Shown: piece after piece, positions 7,652 to 15,982 of the stretch
How positions within the stretch are numbered: the stretch's first letter is position 1
Layout: every line of letters begins with the position of its first letter
Assembly: GCA_015232455.1 (NCBI GenBank)
Contig: JADFZQ010000033.1
Coordinates: 1 to 33,181, forward strand
Direction: 5' to 3'
DNA: 33,181 bases
Source: Desulfamplus sp.
GTDB lineage: Bacteria > Desulfobacterota > Desulfobacteria > Desulfobacterales > Desulfobacteraceae
The notes under the pieces: generated by a model
Told to the model about the DNA's origin: nothing
Seen by the model: the letters and a program-made list of their open reading frames with translations, nothing else
The model's database searches: none
Translations under genes and position numbers: made by a program

Positions 7652-8887
7652 TTAGAAAGAAATCTGAAGTCTGCTGACAAGAATTTTTTCAGGGTCTATG
7701 TCAGTAGCACCAGATTCAACTTCTGGGTCTGAATACAGATAAGCGATTGCCAATTCTGTATTAGTTGTAAGTGTATAAGCAGCCCATACGTTGAATGCTG
7801 TAACATCATCAACGTCAGTATTTTTATCTTCTTCTGGCTGGAAGTAACCAACTTTTGCACCAAGAGACATAACATCCATTGGGCTATATTTTGCATGTAA
7901 AGTTACGCCTTGAACTCCAGCACTATCACCTGTTGGATCAAATGGACCAGCAGTTGGGAAAGCAGAAATATCAGCACTAAAAGGTGTATTCATGCTCATT
8001 GGAGTAAATGTCCAGTCATTACAAAGATCTGTAAGCTGTTCTTCTGCCTTATCTGGATCTGCTCCAAGAGCGTAAACTAATTCAGCACCAATATTAACAG
8101 CGTCAGAAACGTTTGAGTCAGCTCCAAGATAAAACTGTGTTCCCATATAATCTACTGTGTTACCAGCAACTTTCTTATCACCTGTTGCAATATCAAGCTC
8201 ACTTGTCAAATTTACCATTCCAAGTTTAGCGGTTCCTTGGAGACCTATCATAACAGGAGAGTCCTCTGCAGCAGTATCGTCAGTTTTAGCAGCTACATAA
8301 ACATTACCGTTAAACATATCACAAGTATAGTTTACATTAAGAGCATAAACATCTTGATCTTCTGAATCAGCTTTAAGATCATTATCATCAATTAATGAAG
8401 TTCCTTCATCTACCTTTGCATAAATAAAACTTGTTACTACAGGAGCAAAGTTAAGATCAAACTTGAATCCAGTTGCTTTTGCATCAAGAACTTCTGCTAA
8501 ACCTAAGCTAAGGTATTGCTGTCCAGCAGTTAATCCCCACATCTCTTTTTTAATTTGAACAAAGGCTCTGTCAATACCAAGTTCAGTATCTTCACTTGGA
8601 GAGGTAATTAGTCCTTTAAAGTCTTGACCCCATTTTCCCTCAGCCCAGTCAGCTCTAAGCTGTAATGTTACATCGTCAGCTACGTTAATTTTTGTACCAA
8701 TTCTTAGTCTCTGATCAAAATAACTTTTAGCATCATTATCGCCTGATTTATCAAAATCAGTATTCTCTGTATCCCATGCACGGATACGAAAACTACCAGA
8801 AAGTGTAACTTTATCATCCGCATAAGCAGGTGCAACAAACATTACTGCACATATAGCAGCTATAAGAACTATTGTAATTTTTTTCAT
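7652..8887 (-). CDS. Outer-membrane porin-like beta-barrel protein (porin 1)
   Basis: Secreted outer-membrane barrel, probably a diffusion channel. The signal peptide is clear: MKK, a hydrophobic core and a cleavage site after AYA at residue 23. The mature protein alternates polar and hydrophobic residues, is rich in Asp, and ends in RLQISF with the terminal phenylalanine used in BAM-dependent assembly. The start of the mature chain (VTLSGSFRIRAWDTENT, then QRLRIGTKINVADDVTLQLR) resembles porins of sulfate reducers. AGGAGG lies at 8900-8905. A promoter at 9077-9105 implies a leader of about 180 nt. It mirrors the porin at 13068-14711, with two FG-GAP genes in between. Substrate unknown. Confidence 0.85.
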   Translation of the reverse strand: MKKITIVLIAAICAVMFVAPAYADDKVTLSGSFRIRAWDTENTDFDKSGDNDAKSYFDQRLRIGTKINVADDVTLQLRADWAEGKWGQDFKGLITSPSEDTELGIDRAFVQIKKEMWGLTAGQQYLSLGLAEVLDAKATGFKFDLNFAPVVTSFIYAKVDEGTSLIDDNDLKADSEDQDVYALNVNYTCDMFNGNVYVAAKTDDTAAEDSPVMIGLQGTAKLGMVNLTSELDIATGDKKVAGNTVDYMGTQFYLGADSNVSDAVNIGAELVYALGADPDKAEEQLTDLCNDWTFTPMSMNTPFSADISAFPTAGPFDPTGDSAGVQGVTLHAKYSPMDVMSLGAKVGYFQPEEDKNTDVDDVTAFNVWAAYTLTTNTELAIAYLYSDPEVESGATDIDPEKILVSRLQISF

Positions 8888-9076
8888 CTCTTTTGTTTTC
8901 CTCCTACAAAAAACAAATATTTATTGTTTTAATTTTTAGTTAATAATTTTGAATAAAATAGTCAAAACACATTTCACTTTTTATAAATATCCTCTATATT
9001 CTTTTGATTGCACCTCCTTTTACTTTTAATTTTTAATATTAAAAAGATATTAAAAATTTTGATAAATTTTCGAGTA

Positions 9077-9105
9077 GCGATACCAACATTAAAAGGTCAT
9101 GTCAA
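9077..9105 (-). promoter_or_regulatory. Predicted sigma70-type promoter of porin 1
   Basis: The minus strand carries TTGACA (plus 9100-9105), a 17-bp spacer and TATCGC (9077-9082). It lies in the 296-bp AT-rich gap between the FG-GAP gene A and porin 1. The rest of that gap shows an SD-like AAGGAGG near 9011-9017 without a convincing ORF, and the A/T palindrome TTTTTAATATTAAAAA near 9030-9047. Confidence 0.55.
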
Positions 9106-9183
9106 GCATTAATAAAAATTTAATATTAACAAAACCTATTTTATATAGCAAAACAGGTTTCATTATACTTTATTTATGGTAAA

Positions 9184-10935
9184 TTATTGCATCAAATCAT
9201 AAGCAGTTATAAGGCTTTCAGAATCTGTAAATGACGAAAATGCATCTTTTATAACATTGACTAAAACAAGCTCTTTAGCTCCATCATTATCAAAGTCACC
9301 AACAACAAAATCACTTATTCTACCCGTATGTTCAGGTGTTGACCATTGCAAAGAGAATCCCGTGCTATTCCAAAACGCACAATGTACTCCTCCTTTGCTA
9401 TATCGTTTGAATTTACTTAGATAACCACCGACAATATCATTGTTTGATGCGTAAAGAATCTCCATGCTGCCATCACCATTTACATCAGCAGACCTTACTG
9501 GCAAAGGAAAATATTGAATAGTTTGGTCATCAGTTGGACTTTCTTTGGGTAGTATAAAATAATTCATATTTCCTCCAGACCTATTAACATCTCTCCATAT
9601 TACACCACCATTTTGATTGAACAAAGTAAGATGTTCAGCTTTATCATAGGCAACAATTTTTGCAGTGTTATCTCCTATTATATCCTCAAATAGAGAACCT
9701 AAGACATTTGCTTTACCAGATTCCAGAATAACTTTTGACGGCACATATTTCTCACCGTCCCAACTCATTTTATATATTTGAGAACCATAAATATTATCTT
9801 TTTCTGATTTTTGCTTCTGTCCTATAAGTATTTTGCCTTCTATTTTTGTATCAACTATTTTGAAATACCAAGGGATATTTTTAATAATGTTGACATAGTT
9901 GGTTCCATCGTATTCAATGACAAAAGAGTTTGGCATATTTTTATCTGGATTTAAACTTGTAACAAATATCTCTTGAATGCCATTTTGGTTAATATCACCA
10001 ACATCAACGCTAATATAAGTCGAACGCCTATTTTTTCCGATCTCTGCTGTTTTGAGAAAACGATTTCCCAAAAATCTGTAGATATAAACAGTTTGGTCAG
10101 AGATAAATATAGTTTCCATTATATTGTCTTTATTTGTATCCGCCACTGCTATTCCATTAATAAGATGTTTAAAGGCTTGACTTTTCCACGCACCTGATTT
10201 TCCTCTGACATTATTAGTTATAGCGAACTCTGGATTTGGACTTGCTTGTTGAATAGTTGAAGATGGTTGTGTTTGATTGTTTATAACAAAGTTAGAGTTA
10301 AGCTGTTGTTGATTGTTTTGTATTTTTGATGATTGACTTTGTAACGGCTGAATCGCTGGCTGAGGTGTAGTGGATTCAATAGAGTGTGGTATTGCATTCT
10401 CATTTCTATTGAATATTGTCTCGTTAATAGTTGTAGCAAACTGATTAATTGCTGGAATGACTCCGCTTGGATCAGAGCTTTGCTTGAAAAAAGATATGGG
10501 TTGATTCTTACCTGAAATATCAATTAGTTTAGAATCTATACTTGTGCTATTGCCTATAATCGTTACGCTACCATGGATTACAAAGTCGGCTTTAAGTTTT
10601 CCTCCAACAAGCAGGGCAAAACTTTCACCAGTAAATCCTTTTGTATCTGATGCAACCTTATAAACACTCTCTTTTTCAATAACTTTTATCTGATCTTTAA
10701 AAGAAAGACGAGAGGTAAGCATATCTTGAATTCCATTTTTAAGAAAATCAAGATTTTGCTGTGCATTTATCTCAAAAGGCAGTATCGCAATTTTCAACGG
10801 TTCTGCATATAGAATAGATTTAAAGTGTAGACTAGAGGTAAAGTTTAGATTAGATGAGATGCAGACATGTATAATTGTAGTCAAAATGAAAGTATATTTT
10901 AATATTTTATTAATTTTTTCAATGTGTTCTTTCAA
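9184..10935 (-). CDS. Secreted FG-GAP/VCBS-repeat protein with TolB/FlgO-like N-terminal domain (A)
   Basis: Function unknown. Numbered from the TTG at 10935 (583 aa): a hydrophobic export segment at about 13-28; a compact alpha/beta domain at about 45-140 starting LKIAILPFEI and containing ADFVIHGSVTIIGNSTSIDS, which resembles the TolB N-terminal/FlgO/CsgG-like fold; a Pro/Gln/Ser/Asn-rich linker at about 180-240; then a repeat region with four Ca-binding-like loops, DTNKDNIME (266), DINQNGIQE (314), DVNGDGSME (484) and DFDNDGAKE (547), typical of FG-GAP beta-propellers. I chose this TTG because AGGAG at 10942-10946 lies 6 bases upstream; the longer frame starts at 10956 without such a site. 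It is divergent from and colinear with the paralogue at 11179. The cell location is periplasmic or outer membrane by inference. Confidence 0.8.
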   Translation of the reverse strand: MKEHIEKINKILKYTFILTTIIHVCISSNLNFTSSLHFKSILYAEPLKIAILPFEINAQQNLDFLKNGIQDMLTSRLSFKDQIKVIEKESVYKVASDTKGFTGESFALLVGGKLKADFVIHGSVTIIGNSTSIDSKLIDISGKNQPISFFKQSSDPSGVIPAINQFATTINETIFNRNENAIPHSIESTTPQPAIQPLQSQSSKIQNNQQQLNSNFVINNQTQPSSTIQQASPNPEFAITNNVRGKSGAWKSQAFKHLINGIAVADTNKDNIMETIFISDQTVYIYRFLGNRFLKTAEIGKNRRSTYISVDVGDINQNGIQEIFVTSLNPDKNMPNSFVIEYDGTNYVNIIKNIPWYFKIVDTKIEGKILIGQKQKSEKDNIYGSQIYKMSWDGEKYVPSKVILESGKANVLGSLFEDIIGDNTAKIVAYDKAEHLTLFNQNGGVIWRDVNRSGGNMNYFILPKESPTDDQTIQYFPLPVRSADVNGDGSMEILYASNNDIVGGYLSKFKRYSKGGVHCAFWNSTGFSLQWSTPEHTGRISDFVVGDFDNDGAKELVLVNVIKDAFSSFTDSESLITAYDLMQ

Positions 10936-10941
10936 TTGGTT

Positions 10942-10946
10942 CTCCT
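10942..10946 (-). promoter_or_regulatory. Shine-Dalgarno site setting the TTG start of FG-GAP protein A
   Basis: AGGAG on the minus strand, 6 bases before the TTG at 10935. The upstream in-frame TTG at 10956 lies before this site, so the shorter protein is favoured. Confidence 0.6.
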
Positions 10947-11178
10947 GAGTAATCAAAAATTTTTCTTTATCTTAATAGAATAGTATTTATAAATAAGTCT
11001 ATGATTATTTAACTGGTGTCATTCTAATAACAGATTGACTATTTGGCAAGTGATAATTTGACGAACACTTTATTGACTTTTAGCATTCTATTAGATAGTG
11101 TCCAATTTTATTTTTTTATGGTTTAAATTATAAGTTAACCACATTTTACTATATATAAATTTTGAGAGATATACACCA

Positions 11179-12882
11179 ATGAACAAATCCTCTTGTAAGT
11201 CTTATACTTTTTTCACTTTATTTGTAATTTTTATTTCTGTCTTTTTTTATTCAGAAGATAACCTTTTAGCAGATACTCAAATAAAAACTGTTGCAGTATT
11301 CCCCTTTGATGTTATTGCAAAAGAAGATAGCAATTTTATTGGTAAGGGAATGGGTAAAATGCTTTGCAGCAGAATAGCTTCTGATAACCAAGTATTGGTT
11401 AAATGTATGGAGCAGATACCATCAGAGTATGGTCTTGATTTAAGTAGTTCATCAATGATTGGAAAAACATCAACTGTTGCTGAATTAAATGGTGTTGATT
11501 ATATCCTTACAGGCACGGTAACCATTGCAGGAGATAGTGTTAGCAGCGATGCAAAACTTATAAATATTATAAAACCTGACGAAGTAAAATTCATTACGGC
11601 ATCAGGCATTGGTATAGGAGATATAATGCAACAAGCCTCTGCTATATCAGAAAAGGTTAAGTCAGCCATTTATGGACAAGTTAGTTCATCTAATATTTTA
11701 AATGATAATAAAGTTGCACCCATTCCAGATATTAATCCAAACACCAATCAAGATAATCAAGCTAAAACTCCTAAAAATATACATATTCCTCTAATCCACT
11801 TATCTAAAGATTCATCAATTTTGCTGAATCATAAATTAGATATGGAGATACTTGGTATTGCAACCGCAGATATTGATGGAGATGGACAGTTAGATATAGC
11901 TGTTATGGATAAACATACCATATCATTCTTGACATTTACAAATAGTAAAAATACCAACATTCTTATTAAAAGAGGCGAATATAAAGGAGAATATTACAAC
12001 AGCAATATCTCAATTGACGCATTAGATAGTAATGGTAATGGAAAAAGCGAACTTTTTATAACCTCCATTAATAAAAATAACGCCCTTAAATCATATATTT
12101 TAGAGTGGAATGTTGGGAATCTTGAGCCTATAGTTAAAGATAACAATTGGTATTTTAGAGTTGTAAATAATACTGGATTTATAAATTCTGATAACAACAT
12201 TAATTCTATAAAAACACAGCTAATTGGTCAAAAAAAAGGACATGATGAAATATTTTCAGGATCAATTTATTCTCTTGAGTTAAATGGAAACAGTATAGTT
12301 GAAAGTTCAAAGATAGTCTCTAATAACTTTTCAATTTTTGGATTTAGCCCTATAAATATAAAAATTGAGAATGGTATTAATCAAAATATTCGCGGCACTT
12401 TAAATTTTATATGGTTTGATAGATCAGGTTTTTTAAATCTTGGAAATAGCAATGGAGTAAGAGAGTGGAAAAGTAGTCAATCCTTTGGCTCAACTCCTCT
12501 TTACATTGAGCAAGATAAAGGAAGGGAAAATTTAAAAGAGAGAACTTATATAAACAGCCGTGTAGTTACTGCTGATATTGATAATGATGGAATCTCTGAA
12601 ATTATAACCGTAAATAATTCCGATGTTGCAAAGGGCTACCTATCAGGATACAGAAAATTCAATAACGGTCATATTCAGATCATGGCATGGAACAATGGTT
12701 CAATGGAAGATATTTGGAGAAGTAAACCATCTACAGGTTATATTTCTGACTTTAGTTTGATTGATGTAAATGGGGATAACTACCCTGAAGTTCTCTATTC
12801 AGTGGTAATTGATAGTGGTGTTGTAATGAGTAAATCTCACAGCACTATTTTTATTGAGAAGATGATTGACTATCAAAAATAA
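11179..12882 (+). CDS. Secreted FG-GAP/VCBS-repeat protein with TolB/FlgO-like N-terminal domain (B)
   Basis: Function unknown; divergent paralogue of the gene at 9184-10935. An export signal spans about residues 8-31 (cleavage likely after LLA). The N-terminal domain (about 35-135) runs from KTVAVFPFDVIAKED to VDYILTGTVTIAGDSVSSDA, aligning with the paralogue. A short Asn/Pro-rich linker (about 168-200) precedes the propeller-like part. The four Ca-binding-like loops are DIDGDGQLD (231), DSNGNGKSE (283), DIDNDGISE (466) and DVNGDNYPE (529). Their spacing (52, 183, 63) closely follows that of the paralogue (48, 170, 63). Shared blocks include QLIGQKK/ILIGQKQ, KGYLSGYRKFNNG/GGYLSKFKRYSKG and GYISDF/GRISDF. 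The ATG has GAGAG 10 bases upstream. Porin 2 follows on the same strand with its own promoter. Confidence 0.8.
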   Translation: MNKSSCKSYTFFTLFVIFISVFFYSEDNLLADTQIKTVAVFPFDVIAKEDSNFIGKGMGKMLCSRIASDNQVLVKCMEQIPSEYGLDLSSSSMIGKTSTVAELNGVDYILTGTVTIAGDSVSSDAKLINIIKPDEVKFITASGIGIGDIMQQASAISEKVKSAIYGQVSSSNILNDNKVAPIPDINPNTNQDNQAKTPKNIHIPLIHLSKDSSILLNHKLDMEILGIATADIDGDGQLDIAVMDKHTISFLTFTNSKNTNILIKRGEYKGEYYNSNISIDALDSNGNGKSELFITSINKNNALKSYILEWNVGNLEPIVKDNNWYFRVVNNTGFINSDNNINSIKTQLIGQKKGHDEIFSGSIYSLELNGNSIVESSKIVSNNFSIFGFSPINIKIENGINQNIRGTLNFIWFDRSGFLNLGNSNGVREWKSSQSFGSTPLYIEQDKGRENLKERTYINSRVVTADIDNDGISEIITVNNSDVAKGYLSGYRKFNNGHIQIMAWNNGSMEDIWRSKPSTGYISDFSLIDVNGDNYPEVLYSVVIDSGVVMSKSHSTIFIEKMIDYQK

Positions 12883-12989
12883 CACTGTTTATCTGCTAAA
12901 ACGCTTGACAACACTAATATCCTATGTGTAAGAAAAAACAGCTAAAGTTCTTATTACTAATTTCCATTTAAGTCATATATGTGTAGTGG

Positions 12990-13018
12990 TTGATACTTTA
13001 TATTTTAACCAATATACA
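12990..13018 (+). promoter_or_regulatory. Predicted sigma70-type promoter of porin 2
   Basis: TTGATA at 12990-12995, a 17-bp spacer and TATACA at 13013-13018. It gives a leader of about 45 nt before the porin start. Confidence 0.6.
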
Positions 13019-13067
13019 TCTTTTTTAATTAATTTTAATTAATTTCTAACGGGAGAAAAAGGAGAAA

Positions 13068-14711
13068 ATGATGAAAAAAGTTCTAATGTTTGCTGTGTTG
13101 TCTGTTTTTGTTGTGGGTATGTCTATTCCCGCATCAGCCCTTGAAACAGATTTTAGTGGTGAGTTTTATGTTGAGGGAATTCTCAATTCTGCTCCAAACA
13201 TGCTTGAGGAAGATTCAACAAGTGATTACAGACAGATGAGGCTTCGTGTTCAAACTGACTTTAAAGTAAGTGATCATTTAACTCTTACTACACGTTTTGA
13301 TGCTTTGGAAAAAGTTTTAAGCTCAAGAGATTCTGCTTTTGATAACGAAGAAGATGATGACAATATAGACTTTGACAGAGCATATCTTACATACATAAGC
13401 CCAATTGGTATGTTTGAAGTTGGAAGGCTTAAAGGTATTGTATGGGGAACTTCTTTCTGTGATGACGAGTCTGACACAGATAGAATTAAATACACAGTGC
13501 CAATTGAGATTGGAGATGGTAAACTCTATATAGCAGCAGTTGCTGAAAAAGTAACAGAAAATGATACAATGATAGATGATGATAATGATAAATATTATCT
13601 TGGCGCTGTTTATAAAACCGAAGCTTATGCAACTGGTTTGCTTTCTGCAATGTATAGTTTTAATAAATTCCAAGATCCTGGTCAAAAATTTGCCTATGAT
13701 GATGCAATGGCTTCTTACGAGACAAACGGTGATTACGCATCTTCTTATCGTACTTTTCTTAAAACAAACGGTGCTTCAGATGAATTGGCTTCTTATGCAG
13801 GATGGTATGGTGCAAATGCAAAAAATGCTCTAACAGCTAAGGGTTATGCTGAGGCTGCTGCAAAATATCAGGCTGCTGGTAAACTTGCAGAAGCTCAAGC
13901 TGCTGCTCAAGCTGCTGCTGATGCTAAAGCAAAAATTGCTGCTGATTGGCCAAATGATATGCAAGCCTCCTCTTTGACAACCATGTCAAGAGGTCTTACC
14001 AATGACGCTAAAGTATATCTTCTCTCCCCATACTTTCAGGGAAAATTTGGTGATATTGCTCTTGAGGCAGAGCTTGACTATGTATTTGGTACTTTAGAGT
14101 ATGATGCTAAGTATAATGCAGAAGATCGTGATGTAAAAGGCTTTGCATATTTTGCACAAGGTTCTTATGATTACTCTCCTTTTACAGCTCAGTTAGGCTT
14201 TGCTCACGCATCAGGTGATTCTAATTATGATGATACAGATATTGAGAGTATAGGTTATGTTTCTCCTGGTGTTGATTGGGAAAAGCTATTTATTCTTAAT
14301 GCAGATTATCACGGTATGAATGGAACTCTTGGAAATGGAGTTGGTAACCATGTAGGAACTGGTTTTGGAACTGCTTCAATTGCTATGCTTGATGGTTATC
14401 AGATGCTTTATGGCGGCGTTGATTATGCAATTACAGATGCAATTACACTTGGTTTCATAGCTGCTATGTCAAAAGCTGACGATATTCCAGAAGGTCTTGA
14501 GTATGATGATGATCAGGGTATGGAGTATGACTTTTCATTTACATGGAAAATTACTGACAACCTAACATATAAAGCTATTGCTGCTTACCTTGATGGCGGT
14601 GATTATTGGACAACTCGTAAGACAGGTAACATCGAAAAAGATGCTAATGGAGAAGATATTGTTGATCCTCAAGTCTATGCTCTTTTCCATAGATTAACTT
14701 TGACTTTCTAA
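13068..14711 (+). CDS. Outer-membrane porin-like beta-barrel protein with an alanine-rich insert (porin 2)
   Basis: Outer-membrane barrel with a signal peptide (MMKKVLMFAVLSVFVVGMSI, cleavage after ASA near residue 24) and a C-terminal strand HRLTLTF ending in phenylalanine. The barrel start (RQMRLRVQTDFKVSDHLTLT) follows the same plan as porin 1. Residues about 205-300 do not look like barrel: they hold a helical stretch, most Ala-rich at 250-293 (EAAAKYQAAGKLAEAQAAAQ and on), which could be an extracellular or periplasmic helical domain or a pore plug. The protein is very acidic, with runs such as EEDDDN and MIDDDNDK. Two adjacent ATGs are possible, at 13068 and 13071; GGAG at 13061-13064 lies 3 and 6 bases before them, so 13071 is slightly favoured. 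Confidence 0.85.
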   Translation: MMKKVLMFAVLSVFVVGMSIPASALETDFSGEFYVEGILNSAPNMLEEDSTSDYRQMRLRVQTDFKVSDHLTLTTRFDALEKVLSSRDSAFDNEEDDDNIDFDRAYLTYISPIGMFEVGRLKGIVWGTSFCDDESDTDRIKYTVPIEIGDGKLYIAAVAEKVTENDTMIDDDNDKYYLGAVYKTEAYATGLLSAMYSFNKFQDPGQKFAYDDAMASYETNGDYASSYRTFLKTNGASDELASYAGWYGANAKNALTAKGYAEAAAKYQAAGKLAEAQAAAQAAADAKAKIAADWPNDMQASSLTTMSRGLTNDAKVYLLSPYFQGKFGDIALEAELDYVFGTLEYDAKYNAEDRDVKGFAYFAQGSYDYSPFTAQLGFAHASGDSNYDDTDIESIGYVSPGVDWEKLFILNADYHGMNGTLGNGVGNHVGTGFGTASIAMLDGYQMLYGGVDYAITDAITLGFIAAMSKADDIPEGLEYDDDQGMEYDFSFTWKITDNLTYKAIAAYLDGGDYWTTRKTGNIEKDANGEDIVDPQVYALFHRLTLTF

Positions 14712-14736
14712 GAAATAAATTAGCCTTATTATATAG

Positions 14737-14772
14737 ACAAGATTTGACAACTTGTTAAATCTTGTCAAATCT
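14737..14772. repeat. Palindromic repeat element, copy 1 (ACAAGATTTGACAACTT family)
   Basis: Arms AGATTTGACAA (14740-14750) and TTGTCAAATCT (14762-14772) are perfect complements around an 11-nt loop. A second, mutually exclusive pairing is ACAAGATTT (14738-14746 region) with AAATCTTGT. The 17-mer ACAAGATTTGACAACTT recurs at 29109-29125. It lies just after the porin 2 stop, so it may help end or protect that transcript. Confidence 0.65.
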
Positions 14773-14797
14773 CTGGCTTAACGATGTAAAACTTAAG

Positions 14798-14842
14798 AAC
14801 TCCTGAAAACAATAATATCTGTTTCAGGAGTTTCTCTGTTTT
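14798..14842 (+). terminator. Intrinsic terminator-like hairpin between porin 2 and the ABC ATPase gene
   Basis: AACTCCTGAAA (14798-14808) pairs with TTTCAGGAGTT (14822-14832), followed by a T-rich tract (TTCTCTGTTTTT). It would end the porin 2 transcript. It stands only about 20 bases before the ABC gene start, so it could also act as an attenuator in that gene's leader. Confidence 0.65.
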
Positions 14843-14860
14843 TATATTCAGGAAAAAACT

Positions 14861-15982
14861 ATGAATAGAGCGTGGCATTTTAATGATAGTATAAATAACA
14901 CAAAATCTCTTCCTATCTTAAAAGTAGAAGGACTAAAAAAATATTTTCCAGTTTATGGTGGTATCTTTTTAAGACAAAAGGGGATTGTTCATGCAGTTGA
15001 TAATGTCTCTTTTGAGATAAACAAAGGCGAGACTTTGGGATTAGTAGGAGAATCAGGTTGTGGAAAAACAACTCTGGGACGCTGTGTTATGGGTTTATAC
15101 CCTTTATCTGGCGGAATCGTTACTTTAAATGGAGAAGATATAACCCGCTCTAAAAGTAATAAAGTAAAACTACTTGATAAAAAATCTAACTCTAAGAATC
15201 TAAGGCTTAAGATGCAGATGATCTTTCAAGACCCATTTGAATCTTTAAATAGCCGCCATACTGTAGGAGAAATTCTTGAAGAGAAATATATTATCCAACA
15301 CAATAGGTTAAGTACTATTAAAGATAAGATTATTAACACCTATTCATTTAAAAACTCACGCAAAAATGATATTGCAAAATTATTAGAAAAAGTCGGACTT
15401 TCTCAAGATGCAGTTAATAAATTTCCACATGAATTTAGTGGTGGACAGCGTCAACGTATTGGAATTGCAAGGGCAATAAGTCTTGATCCTGATGTTTTAA
15501 TATGCGATGAACCTGTATCTGCTCTTGATGTTTCGGTTCAGTCTCAGATACTTAACTTGATACTAAATCTCCAAAAAAATATGGGTCTAACATGCCTGTT
15601 TATATCCCATGATCTTGCAGTAGTGCGTCATGTATCTGATAGAATTGCTGTTATGTATCTTGGTCAAATAGTAGAGATGGCAGATGCAAAATCAATATAT
15701 GATAACCCACTGCACCCTTATACAAAAGCTCTTATATCTGCCATTCCATTGCCAAATCCTGAAGTTCAACGTGAAAGAATAATTTTAAAAGGTGAGGTGC
15801 CTTCTCCTGTAAATCCACCGAGTGGCTGTAGATTTCACACAAGATGTAGCTATGTTACAGATATTTGCAAACAAAAAACTCCTTTGCTCACAATCCCCAA
15901 TTTAATAAAAAATGTTATAGAACCATCCAATTCTGTTAAAGGTTTAGACCAAACCCATTTTGTAGCATGTCATCTTTATTAA
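14861..15982 (+). CDS. Oligopeptide/dipeptide ABC transporter ATP-binding protein (DppF/OppF type)
   Basis: Cytoplasmic ATPase subunit of a peptide-type importer (373 aa). Visible are the Walker A GESGCGKTT (63-71), Q-loop FQDP (122-125), signature FSGGQRQR (192-199), Walker B DVLICDEP (211-218) and the switch His250. The C-terminal extension of the Opp/Dpp group is present (NPLHPYTKALISAIPLP, then SGCRFHTRC with further cysteines at 336 and 370). A DppF-like opening KKYFPVYGG with a basic insert favours the F over the D subunit. No permease, binding protein or second ATPase is adjacent, so its partners must be elsewhere. It is convergent with topA and the two stop codons interlock at TTAA (15979-15982). 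The ATG at 14861 has AGGA about 7 bases upstream. Confidence 0.9.
   Translation: MNRAWHFNDSINNTKSLPILKVEGLKKYFPVYGGIFLRQKGIVHAVDNVSFEINKGETLGLVGESGCGKTTLGRCVMGLYPLSGGIVTLNGEDITRSKSNKVKLLDKKSNSKNLRLKMQMIFQDPFESLNSRHTVGEILEEKYIIQHNRLSTIKDKIINTYSFKNSRKNDIAKLLEKVGLSQDAVNKFPHEFSGGQRQRIGIARAISLDPDVLICDEPVSALDVSVQSQILNLILNLQKNMGLTCLFISHDLAVVRHVSDRIAVMYLGQIVEMADAKSIYDNPLHPYTKALISAIPLPNPEVQRERIILKGEVPSPVNPPSGCRFHTRCSYVTDICKQKTPLLTIPNLIKNVIEPSNSVKGLDQTHFVACHLY

Noticed and set aside
9005-9025. SD-like AAGGAGG in the porin 1 leader as a start of a leader peptide
   Set aside because: No ATG or well-spaced alternative start follows it with a convincing reading frame.
13323-13685. 120-residue antisense ORF inside porin 2
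   Set aside because: Cys/Ile/Phe-rich composition is what the opposite strand of an Asp-rich gene gives; porin 2 is clearly the coding strand.
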